Assembly: GCA_937919685.1 (NCBI GenBank)
Contig: CALFOM010000135.1
Span: 1 to 44,794, forward strand
Reading direction: 5' to 3'
Origin: an uncultured Phycisphaera sp.
GTDB lineage: Bacteria; Planctomycetota; Phycisphaerae; Phycisphaerales; SM1A02
Length of the DNA: 44,794 nt
The notes below the pieces were generated by a model. The model was not told the DNA's origin, searched no databases, and saw only the letters and a list, made by a program, of their open reading frames with translations. This document shows positions 20,144 to 28,828 of this stretch, one piece after another. Each line of letters starts with the position of its first letter. Positions within the stretch are counted from its first letter, which is position 1. Both the position numbers and the translations under genes were made by a program.

Positions 20144-21757
20144 ATGAATCCGTCAAGTACCAACCAGAGTCGACCCTCTCGATCGGCGTGCCGACTTCAA
20201 TCACTGATGTGCGCCGCCCTGCTGACCTCCGCCGCGACCGCCGCTGACGAGTCCGACTACTGGCGATTCATCGACGTGCCGGAACCCGACGGCGTGGCCC
20301 ACGAAGTCGGCGGCATCCTCCCGTTAGGTGGTGGACGGGTGATGACTTCCACCCGCCGAGGCGACGTCTGGATCATCGAGAACGCCTACGACCCCGCACC
20401 CTCCGTCGCCGTGCTGGCTGGAAGTCCCGAGGATGAAGCCACCGCGAACGACCCCCACCGCGTGCGATTCATCAAGTACACCGATGGCCTTCAAGAACCC
20501 CTCGGACTCGCGGTTCATCCGAAAGATGACGCAAAGCGTCGAGCCGCGATCGCCGCCGGCGAATCTTGGAACGGTCCCGTGTACGTCGCGCAACGAGGCG
20601 AGGTCTCGAGGATGGCCGACGAAAACGGCGACTGGCGCGCCGACCGGATCGAAACCATCTGCGACGACTGGGCGATCAGCGGCAACTACCACGAATACAC
20701 CTTCGGCCCAGTCTTCGAAGCGGATGGCGACCTCTGGCTGACGCTGAATCGCCCCTTCGGAAGCGAGCCCTTCGGCAAGAAGGACTGGCGGGGTTGGGCG
20801 ATGCGGATTGATGGCGACGGCGTGATGCACCCGGAAGCCGCCGGATTGCGCTCACCCTGCGGCATCGCGATGGGCCCCGACTCGAACATTTACTACACCG
20901 ACAATCAAGGCGAGTGGTGCGGTGCAAGCAAGATGTCCATCATCGAGCGCGGCGATTTCCACGGGCACCCCTGGGGGATCGCAAGTACCAAGCGGCCGGA
21001 ATCGCTCGTCGAGTTCCCCGGCGAGATCCCGGACGGCATCCCGATGCCCGAAGCCGCGAAGCGAATTCCCAACTTCAAGATGCCGGTTGTCTGGTTTCCC
21101 TATGACAAATGCGGCAAGAGTCCGGGCGAGGTCCTCTGGGACACCGAGGGAACCCTTGGTCCGTTCTTCAAGGGGCAGGCCTTCATGGGCGACCAGCACC
21201 ACGCCGCGGTCTATCGAATCTTCACCGAAGAAGTGAACGGTCATGTTCAGGGCGCCGTCTTCCCCTTCCGCAGTGGATTCGAGTGCGGGATCATCCGCGT
21301 GAAAATTGGCGAGGACGGCTCGCTGATCGCAGGCATGACCAATCGCGGATGGGGTTCGAAGGGCACTCGACCATTCGGCATGCAACGTCTCGAATGGACG
21401 GGTGAGACGCCATTCGAGATCCGAACGATGGAAGCAACGCCCCAGGGCTTCCGGCTCACCTTCACCCGCCCCGCGGATCCTGCGACGGCGAGCGAACCTT
21501 CGAACTACTCGATGAAGAGCTACACCTACCTGCTTCACTCGCCCTACGGAAGTCCGGAGACCGACACCGCCCCCGTGACCGTCAAACTCGCCCAGGTCTC
21601 CGGTGATAACCTCACTGTGAACCTCATCTGCGAACCCCTTCGCGCGGGCTACGTGCACGAACTCCGACTCGACGGGGTGCGGGACGAGGCGGGCGAACCG
21701 TTGCTCCATCCCGACGCCTACTACACCTTGATCGAGATTCCGAAGGCCAACGAATGA
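20144..21757 (+). CDS. Secreted beta-propeller protein, glucose/sorbosone dehydrogenase-like
   Basis: Likely start MNPSSTNQSRPSRSACRLQSLMCAALLTSAATA (ORF opens at 20078 GTG); EVGGILPLGGGRVMTSTRRGDVWIIENAY; PYDKCGKSPGEVLWDTEGTLGPFFKGQAFMGDQHHAAVYRI. Directly follows the cytochrome gene. Confidence 0.8.
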   Translation: MNPSSTNQSRPSRSACRLQSLMCAALLTSAATAADESDYWRFIDVPEPDGVAHEVGGILPLGGGRVMTSTRRGDVWIIENAYDPAPSVAVLAGSPEDEATANDPHRVRFIKYTDGLQEPLGLAVHPKDDAKRRAAIAAGESWNGPVYVAQRGEVSRMADENGDWRADRIETICDDWAISGNYHEYTFGPVFEADGDLWLTLNRPFGSEPFGKKDWRGWAMRIDGDGVMHPEAAGLRSPCGIAMGPDSNIYYTDNQGEWCGASKMSIIERGDFHGHPWGIASTKRPESLVEFPGEIPDGIPMPEAAKRIPNFKMPVVWFPYDKCGKSPGEVLWDTEGTLGPFFKGQAFMGDQHHAAVYRIFTEEVNGHVQGAVFPFRSGFECGIIRVKIGEDGSLIAGMTNRGWGSKGTRPFGMQRLEWTGETPFEIRTMEATPQGFRLTFTRPADPATASEPSNYSMKSYTYLLHSPYGSPETDTAPVTVKLAQVSGDNLTVNLICEPLRAGYVHELRLDGVRDEAGEPLLHPDAYYTLIEIPKANE

Positions 21758-21773
21758 ATCACCGGGAGGCCCG

Positions 21774-22253
21774 ATGCAGGACGATCTAAAATTCATGCGG
21801 CGAGCAATCGAACTCGCCCGACACAACGCTTTTGAAGCGAAGGCCGGCGGTCCTTTCGGATGCGTGATCGTCCGAGATGGAGAGATCATCGCGGAGGCCG
21901 CGAATCAGGTGCTCGAAGACCGGGATCCGACCGCCCACGCGGAGATGGTCGCGATCCGCATGGCCTCGAAGTCTCTCGACACCCACGTGCTCGAAGGATG
22001 CACCGTCTACACCACCGGAGAGCCGTGCCCGATGTGCTACGCGGCGTGCTGGTGGGCCCGCGTCGCCTCGATCCGATTCGCCTCGAATCACGACGACGCG
22101 CTGGAGTTCGGCGACTTCGACGACCGTCACATCACCGAGGCACTCGCTCTCCCGGGCGACGCCCGACCGCTGCCCTCGACCGAACTCTGCCGGGCCGAGA
22201 TGCTCGAAGTCTGGCGGGCGTACCACGTGATGCCGGATCGCATCCACTACTGA
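21774..22253 (+). CDS. Nucleoside deaminase (cytidine/deoxycytidylate deaminase superfamily, guanine-deaminase-like)
   Basis: Zinc motifs HAEM and GEPCPMCYAACWWA; MRRAIELARHNAFEAKAGGPFGCVIVRDGEIIAEAAN. Confidence 0.92.
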   Translation: MQDDLKFMRRAIELARHNAFEAKAGGPFGCVIVRDGEIIAEAANQVLEDRDPTAHAEMVAIRMASKSLDTHVLEGCTVYTTGEPCPMCYAACWWARVASIRFASNHDDALEFGDFDDRHITEALALPGDARPLPSTELCRAEMLEVWRAYHVMPDRIHY

Positions 22254-22265
22254 TCGGACCGCCCG

Positions 22266-22931
22266 TTGGCCGCATCGTCCCCGGACTCATCACGCTTCCG
22301 TCGCTGGCTGGAATTCGTCGGGTTCTTCTGGATCGTGCCGATCCTCGTCGCGGCCCTTCCCTCCGGCTTCCTCCCCCCAATACCCGTGTTGTGGGCTGCC
22401 GCGATCGCCTGCCTCCTGCTCCTTCGGCGTGACGATCGCCTGGATCGTCGAACGCTCTGGGGCGCCGCCAGCATGGCCGCGGGAATTCCTGGAGTCATCG
22501 GACGGTTCCTGATCTTCGCGCCGCTACTCGCAGGATTCGCGTGGCTTATGGAACCGGAGTGGTTCCTAAAGTTCCCCCGGGATCGAACCGGAGCGTGGGC
22601 TGCGGTGATGGTGCTCTATCCACTTCTTTCGGTCGTCCCCCAAGGCATTGTCTTCCGGACGTTTGTCTGCCACCGCTACCGGTCGCTCTTTGGAAACGGC
22701 GTGACGATGTGGCTCGTCGCTGGGACCACCTTCGGTTTCGCGCATATCGTCATGCATCGATGGGAGCCGGTCATGATCACAATCATCGGTGGGGTCATCT
22801 TCACTTCGACGCTGCTTCGACGGCGGAGCGGACTCCTCGCGGATCTCGAGCACGCGATGTACGGCGACCTCGCATTCACGCTCGGCCTGGGCGTCTGGAT
22901 CTACTCCAACGCCGCTCGACAAGGACTCTGA
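22266..22931 (+). CDS. CPBP (CAAX protease/bacteriocin-processing) family membrane protein with divergent motif 1
   Basis: Several hydrophobic segments; YPLLSVVPQGIVFRTFVCHRYRSLFGN (motif 1 position), TTFGFAHIVMHRW (motif 2 FxxxH), LLADLEHAMYGDLAFTLGLG (motif 3 region). Confidence 0.75.
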   Translation: MAASSPDSSRFRRWLEFVGFFWIVPILVAALPSGFLPPIPVLWAAAIACLLLLRRDDRLDRRTLWGAASMAAGIPGVIGRFLIFAPLLAGFAWLMEPEWFLKFPRDRTGAWAAVMVLYPLLSVVPQGIVFRTFVCHRYRSLFGNGVTMWLVAGTTFGFAHIVMHRWEPVMITIIGGVIFTSTLLRRRSGLLADLEHAMYGDLAFTLGLGVWIYSNAARQGL

Positions 22932-22972
22932 AGAAACCACATCGGGGAGATGGGGAGATCTGGATCGGCCCG

Positions 22973-25156
22973 CTATGCCGCGCCAGACGCCTTCGCCGCT
23001 TCGAGCTCTGCGACGCCGGGTACCGGCCGCCCCGCAAAGCCGCACAGGGCCACGAACGCCGGATCGACCACCGTCTTTCGACCGATCTGCAGCAGTTCAT
23101 GACCCGCGAATTCCGCGAGCAACGATTCGGCCCATGCCTCCCGCTGCCGGCCCGTCTTCACTGACCGCCCCCAATCACGGACCGTGCCAGCGAATCGCTG
23201 GGACATTCTCTTGACCGTCGTCCGTTCCGGCGAGTCAAGATAGACGACCGCTGCGGCCCGGCACTCCTCGAGAAAGACGTCGCCGCCGAGATCCTTCCAA
23301 CACCTCGCCAGCAGCCTGGCGTCCTCGCACCCTTGTCGATCAAGCGCTTCGAGCAGTCGTTCGTTTTCCCGCGGCGTCGAAGGCGAAGGAAGCGCGAGCA
23401 TTCTTGCATGGGCGAGCGCTCGGACCGTCCGACGATAGAGGTCAAATTCCTCTGCCGCATAGGGTTCGAAGCCAGCTTCGAAGGTATCGAGCACTTCGAC
23501 TGCAGTCATCGCGTCGGGCGCCGCCGCGATGGCCGCATCGACCAGGGGCATTGCGAAGGGGTTCAGGTCCATCGTCGCCTTCATGAGTCGAACGCACTGA
23601 CGAGCACGTGGCGCCGCCTCGAGATCATCCCACGCCCGGCGAAGCACCATCGCGTCGACGAAAGCCTCGGCATCGTGATTCACCGCCCACGCCACGGACT
23701 GATGGAACACCATCGGACGTCGCCCGCCGACATCGTCGTAGTTCCAGCCCGCGTGAACGGTGGTTACGTCGTCGCCGCCCGTGGCGTACTGACCGCCTCG
23801 ACAACGGAACCGCCCGGTCGCCGGGTCCTGCTCCATCACCACGATCGCGCAGTGACCGGGCTGGCCCGCGGTCGACGCAGGAACCCCGCAGATCCGATGC
23901 GTCCGCGCCCCAATGTTCCCCATGGTGCCGCAGACCCCACCGTCCTTCCACATCATCTGGATCGATCCATAGCTGAAGGAGAACGGCCCCACCCGGCGAG
24001 CCGACTGCATGTCGAACTGCTGGGCGATGCCGCCGATGTACTCGCCATACGTCCTGAACTCTCCTTGGTCGCGATATCTGCTCCAGATCTCTTCACGCTC
24101 CCGCAGCGGCTGGTCGTCAGCCACGAGCATCATCAGAATCGGCCACGGCGCTTCGAGTGGGAATCGCGGCCAGACCCGGTCTGTACCCGAAAAATCGTGG
24201 CGGTCGTTGCGGATGAACCATGCCATCGATTCACTCGCGGTCGGTGCCGCGTCCCGCTCTTGAGGCATCCGCCCCTTGGCGCGATACGCGTCGTGGAAGA
24301 GATCGTGCGCTGCTTTGATGGAGGCCCGGACATCCTTGTCCTTCACCGCCTCGGTCGACTTCCGATGCACCACGCCGTCGCCGCACCGGATTTGGATCTC
24401 GGGATGACCGTTCGCGACCATGGAGGCGTTGAACTCATCTTGCAGTTTGGCGGAAGCAATGACGTCGGCGCCGACGAGCCCGCGGCTGACCATCTTCCTG
24501 ACCTTGACCGCCTTCCCGCGAGGCTTCGCCACACCTTGATCGTCGTATTCGAGCGGCGGAAATTCCTCGGCCTCGACTTCCACCTCGACCCAGGGATGAT
24601 CCTCAAGAAAGTTGATGACGTGATCGAGCGCGTCGAGATCCCGCGTCGCATCCTTGGTATCCACGGGGACCCGCGGATCGCCAGGACATGCAAGCATCAA
24701 AGGGGGTCGCGGAGAGACGTCAGGGAGATCGTCACCAAGAGTCCCGCGGTCTCCGTCGTTCCATCCGGATGCTTTGCCGCCTGGCGGCGCGTAGGAACCG
24801 GTGATCGCAAACGCGATCGCGAGTTGGGGATAGTCTTGGCGAACCGTCTCGGCGCCGAGATCGATCTCCAGCGACCGGAGTCCGAGCAACACCGGCAGTG
24901 GATCTTCTCGACACCCGTAGACGGAAGCCTTCAGCCTCGGATCCCCGTCGATCCATGCGAGAAAGTCGGGCGGGAGTTCGATGCCGCGTTCGTGACACGC
25001 CGCAAGCGTCCGCTTCCGCGCATCGACGATGTGCAGGGCAGCCATTCGATCGAAGGCGTCGATCGCGGCGATGGCGACTCGGTCCACGGCCAGAAGCATG
25101 GTGACAATGACGAAGAGGACACGCAGCTGTCCCGAAGAGCCAAGGTAACGCGACAT
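22973..25156 (-). CDS. Large secreted protein with transglutaminase-like/papain-like Cys-His region
   Basis: Signal peptide MSRYLGSSGQLRVLFVIVTMLLAVDRVAIAA with GGAG upstream of ATG 25156; KDGGVCGTMGNIGARTHRICGVPASTAGQPGHCAIVVMEQDPATGRFRC resembles a transglutaminase-like core. Confidence 0.7.
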   Translation of the reverse strand: MSRYLGSSGQLRVLFVIVTMLLAVDRVAIAAIDAFDRMAALHIVDARKRTLAACHERGIELPPDFLAWIDGDPRLKASVYGCREDPLPVLLGLRSLEIDLGAETVRQDYPQLAIAFAITGSYAPPGGKASGWNDGDRGTLGDDLPDVSPRPPLMLACPGDPRVPVDTKDATRDLDALDHVINFLEDHPWVEVEVEAEEFPPLEYDDQGVAKPRGKAVKVRKMVSRGLVGADVIASAKLQDEFNASMVANGHPEIQIRCGDGVVHRKSTEAVKDKDVRASIKAAHDLFHDAYRAKGRMPQERDAAPTASESMAWFIRNDRHDFSGTDRVWPRFPLEAPWPILMMLVADDQPLREREEIWSRYRDQGEFRTYGEYIGGIAQQFDMQSARRVGPFSFSYGSIQMMWKDGGVCGTMGNIGARTHRICGVPASTAGQPGHCAIVVMEQDPATGRFRCRGGQYATGGDDVTTVHAGWNYDDVGGRRPMVFHQSVAWAVNHDAEAFVDAMVLRRAWDDLEAAPRARQCVRLMKATMDLNPFAMPLVDAAIAAAPDAMTAVEVLDTFEAGFEPYAAEEFDLYRRTVRALAHARMLALPSPSTPRENERLLEALDRQGCEDARLLARCWKDLGGDVFLEECRAAAVVYLDSPERTTVKRMSQRFAGTVRDWGRSVKTGRQREAWAESLLAEFAGHELLQIGRKTVVDPAFVALCGFAGRPVPGVAELEAAKASGAA

Positions 25157-25283
25157 GGAATGCTCCAGCGATGAGAACGGATCCGTGCGACAAGCCAATC
25201 TTCGGTCCTTCGACTCGAACCCATGAACAAGTCTGCCACAGATCTAGGCCGTAGGCCAGCCTGAATCGTCCAACCCGCCGGAA

Positions 25284-26678
25284 TCAGAGAAGGGACTCGC
25301 GGATCACTACTCCGGGAGCACGCTGGAGCATCCCGAACAAGCCACGGACCGCGGCACCCCGCCCGCGGCCGATCTCGATCAGCGACGATCGAAACGCCTC
25401 GACGATCCAGTCGACATCCTCGTTGGAGATCAAGAGGGGCGGAACGACTTTGATCACACCGCTTCCCTTGCTCGTCGACTGCGTGAGCAATCGATGTTCA
25501 GTCAACAAACGCATCACCAGAGCCTGCGCCACGAGCGTCGGTGTCCGTCGGGCAAGGCCCGGCATGTCGATCGAGAGCGCCGACGGATCAATCTCGATGC
25601 CGATCATGAGACCGCGGCCGCGCACCTCGCGGATCCCGGGTACTTCGGCGGCCACGCGTCGCAGCCCACGAATCAGGGCGTCGCCGGTCTCTGCCGCACG
25701 CTCGACCAGACGCTCCTCACGAAGGACGTGGAGCACCGCCAGACCAGTGGTCATCGCCAAGGGATTCTCACGGAAGGTCGAACTGTGAACCACTGAACGT
25801 TCCACCGAATCAAACACCCGGTCGAAGATCGGCGCCCGCCCAAGGATCGCGCCGACCGGGACGCTACCCGCCGACAGCCCCTTGGAGAGACAGACGATGT
25901 CCGCTTCGACACCATCCACCCTGCTCGCGAGCGCCGCTCCGGCTCGGCCAAGTCCGGTCTGCACCTCGTCGGCGACGAGAAGCGTTCCGGTGTCACGGCA
26001 GATCTCGGCAACTTCCTTGAGCACCCCCGGCGGATGAGGAATCACACCCTTGCCCTGGATCGGCTCGAAGAAGAACGCCGCCACGGATTCATCGCCGAGC
26101 GCGTCTCGAAGGCGGTCGAGATCGCAGAACGGAACTTCTCGACATCCGGGGATCAGTGGTTCGAATCCTCGCCGCAGCCAGTCTGCGCCATTGAGCGATA
26201 GAGCGCCGAGCGTGAGCCCGTGAAACGCGTTCGACCAATATGCGAAGCCAGGCCGACCCGTCGCGGCGCGGGCGATCTTCATCGCGGCCTCGACCGATTC
26301 TGCACCACTGTTGACGAAGAAGACCCGGTCGTGCGGCCGATCGACGAATCGCTTCAAGGACTCGGCCAGCGCGACTGCAAGCGGCGGAGTCTCGAACTGC
26401 ACCAAGGCCGGGGGCGCGATCCGAAGGGCCTGCTCGAGCGCATCGCGGACCACGGGATGGTCGCGTCCGAGGGAAAGGCTCGCGAAGCCGCCGATCGCGT
26501 CGAGGTAACGATTCCCCTCCTCGTCGAAGAGATACGGTCCTTCGCCGCGGACGAAACGCTTTTCGAAACCGACCAGACGAAGCAGATCGTGGAAGCGTGG
26601 GTTCAGATGTCGTGCGTAGGCGGGGCCGGAATCTGGGCCGAACGAATCAATAATCGCCTGCAAGTCGAATGACGCCAT
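25284..26678 (-). CDS. Class III PLP-dependent aminotransferase (ornithine/acetylornithine-type)
   Basis: GNRYLDAIGGFASLSLGRDHP; VFFVNSGAESVEAAMKIARAATGR; LLVADEVQTGLGRAG; CLSKGLSAGSVPVGAIL (PLP lysine region). Confidence 0.92.
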   Translation of the reverse strand: MASFDLQAIIDSFGPDSGPAYARHLNPRFHDLLRLVGFEKRFVRGEGPYLFDEEGNRYLDAIGGFASLSLGRDHPVVRDALEQALRIAPPALVQFETPPLAVALAESLKRFVDRPHDRVFFVNSGAESVEAAMKIARAATGRPGFAYWSNAFHGLTLGALSLNGADWLRRGFEPLIPGCREVPFCDLDRLRDALGDESVAAFFFEPIQGKGVIPHPPGVLKEVAEICRDTGTLLVADEVQTGLGRAGAALASRVDGVEADIVCLSKGLSAGSVPVGAILGRAPIFDRVFDSVERSVVHSSTFRENPLAMTTGLAVLHVLREERLVERAAETGDALIRGLRRVAAEVPGIREVRGRGLMIGIEIDPSALSIDMPGLARRTPTLVAQALVMRLLTEHRLLTQSTSKGSGVIKVVPPLLISNEDVDWIVEAFRSSLIEIGRGRGAAVRGLFGMLQRAPGVVIRESLL

Positions 26679-26729
26679 GCGTACCCTTGCTTCCTCCTCC
26701 GCTCGCCGGCAATCCGACGACGGCGGGAA

Positions 26730-27521
26730 TCAGCCATCCGAGGCTCGTTTCAACGAACGAAGCACGCCCGCGTGGTCGGTATCGTTGTTGTAGAAAATGA
26801 AGGCCGAGATGTCGCGGCTGTCGGTGAACGCGACCGGACCCACCCCCTTGGCCAGAAACATGTACTTCCAGGCGCTGACGGATGCCGGTCCGATGCTGCC
26901 GTCGTAGCTGATCTTGATCAGTCTCGTGTCATAGGTTCCGTGCGGGACCTTCACCTTCCAACCGCCCAGATCGGTCCAGGTGCACTTCACCTGACCCGAA
27001 TAACTGACATCGGTGGGCGAATCCAGATCGCAGATGCTGATCTTGATCTCTTCACTCACTTCGTTCTTCGCGGTCGTCGAGGCATGGACGATCGGCTCCG
27101 GCGGAGAGAGGCGGATGATGAAGGCGTTCGGCTTTGAAACATCGGTGGCCGCGACGAGCCCGTTCTCTCCATCCTGCTTCAGGAATCTGGTGGTCCCGGA
27201 TGGGAGTTCGATGGCCCAGCCCTTGATCCCGGCGTCCAACTTGCTACCCGGAGCACGATCAATCTTCGTCAGAACATGCTTCAGTGTCTTGTCCTTATTC
27301 GTCGGATGATCGAAAACGAAAACCGTCGACTCGAGCGGAAGCCAGTCCGCGGCATTCGTAATCTTCGGAACCGATGATTCCGGACCAAGCACCACGCCGG
27401 GAAGGCTTGCGGCGATCCGTCTGGCGTCGTCCTTGGGGATCGTCTTCAGCGGATCATCCGCCGTCGCGCCGGGAGCGGAGAGAAAGATGGACAAGATCAG
27501 AGTGTGAATAAAAGTCATCAC
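26730..27521 (-). CDS. Hypothetical secreted protein
   Basis: 263 aa ORF with signal peptide MMTFIHTLILSIFLSAPGATA; no recognised domain. Confidence 0.65.
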   Translation of the reverse strand: MMTFIHTLILSIFLSAPGATADDPLKTIPKDDARRIAASLPGVVLGPESSVPKITNAADWLPLESTVFVFDHPTNKDKTLKHVLTKIDRAPGSKLDAGIKGWAIELPSGTTRFLKQDGENGLVAATDVSKPNAFIIRLSPPEPIVHASTTAKNEVSEEIKISICDLDSPTDVSYSGQVKCTWTDLGGWKVKVPHGTYDTRLIKISYDGSIGPASVSAWKYMFLAKGVGPVAFTDSRDISAFIFYNNDTDHAGVLRSLKRASDG

Positions 27522-27692
27522 TTCATGTTAGCGGTTCTCGGCAAAATCTTGCACTCGGGGACGGACCTCAAGACAAAATCAGAACTCCGGGCGTTCCCGG
27601 CGTAAGATCCGGCCTTGGCGCCGACAGGTTCGGCCTCGAAAGTCTTGCCCTCACCGCTGCACGTGCGGACCTCGGAGCCTCGCGGACCACGC

Positions 27693-28826
27693 ATGACGAA
27701 AGCGGATCACATGGCGACGGACGAAAGTCCCGCGGACGGCACGCTGAGCATCGCGGTGCTCATTCCGACCTACAACAACCGGTCGACCCTCGACTCTGTG
27801 CTTCGCGGCGCCGCCGAATCGGGGCTCCCGGTGGTGGTAATCGACGATGCCAGCACCGATGGCAGCCAGATCGTGCTCGAAGAACTAGAGACCGAAGGCA
27901 TCGTGCATCGACGGTTCCGAGCTCCCCGGAACCTTGGCAAAGCCGGCGCCCTCCGCGCGGGCTTTGAACTCTGCCGACAGAGTGGCTTCACGCATGCCAT
28001 CACTTGCGATTCGGACGCACAACATGACACCGATCTGATCCCACTGTTCGCCGAAGCGGCCCGTGCCGACGCCGGTTCGTATCTCTTGGGATGCCGTTTT
28101 CCACTTCATCCCGACCAACCTCGCCGCAATCTCCTCGGCCGAATCTTGAGCAACGTGGCCATCCGCGCGCATTCCGGCGTGACCATCGGCGATGCCGCCT
28201 GCGGATTCCGATGCTGGCCGCTGGAACTTCCCGCGACGGTGCGCGGGCTTTCCGGTCGGTATGCGTGGGAGGAAGAGATGATTACCAGAGCAGCTTGGGC
28301 CGGCTGGCCGATCACTTCGATTGACGTCCCCGCGATCTACCATCCGCCCTCAACCCGGGTGAGTCACTATCGCTTCGGAAGAGACTGGTCCGAAGGCATC
28401 GGCATTTACCTTCTTCTCCTTCTTGAAGCAACGCTTCCGCGGTTCCCCCGATCTGGGGGCGGGCGGCGCCCGTTCCGGGACGGGTTTCTGCGGCGTTGCG
28501 ACCGGCTTCTCTCACCCGGCGCCCTTCGAGGCCGGCGGCCGGAAGCCGCGACGGAACGCTGGTTCCAGCTCATCGCCCTCGCAGCGGGCGGACTCACCGC
28601 CACCATCGCCCCCCCGTCGATGGTGACGCTCGCCGCGATCGGCTGGATCGGCTGGCGATGGCATGCTGGCTTCGCCGCCATGGCGATCGCCGCATTTCCC
28701 ACCCTGCTCGAACTGGAGGCGTTCGACGGCAAGGCGGAATGGATCGTTCTGGTCGCCGTCGCCAGCCTGCTCGCGGGCTTGATCCGAAGATCCGCGTCGC
28801 TGCGCAGTCTTGCACCAGAAGGCTGA
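27693..28826 (+). CDS. Family 2 glycosyltransferase (polyprenyl-phosphate mannosyltransferase-like) with C-terminal hydrophobic segments
   Basis: LSIAVLIPTYNNRSTLDSVLRGAAESGLPVVVIDDASTDGSQIVLEEL; HAITCDSDAQHDTDLIP; GDAACGFRCWPLE. ORF opens at 27615; start chosen at MTKADHMATDESPADG and uncertain. Confidence 0.88.
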   Translation: MTKADHMATDESPADGTLSIAVLIPTYNNRSTLDSVLRGAAESGLPVVVIDDASTDGSQIVLEELETEGIVHRRFRAPRNLGKAGALRAGFELCRQSGFTHAITCDSDAQHDTDLIPLFAEAARADAGSYLLGCRFPLHPDQPRRNLLGRILSNVAIRAHSGVTIGDAACGFRCWPLELPATVRGLSGRYAWEEEMITRAAWAGWPITSIDVPAIYHPPSTRVSHYRFGRDWSEGIGIYLLLLLEATLPRFPRSGGGRRPFRDGFLRRCDRLLSPGALRGRRPEAATERWFQLIALAAGGLTATIAPPSMVTLAAIGWIGWRWHAGFAAMAIAAFPTLLELEAFDGKAEWIVLVAVASLLAGLIRRSASLRSLAPEG

Positions 28827-28828
28827 AT

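Noticed and set aside
23333-25174. 613-aa plus-strand ORF
   Set aside because: Antisense to the secreted transglutaminase-like gene, which has a signal peptide and RBS.
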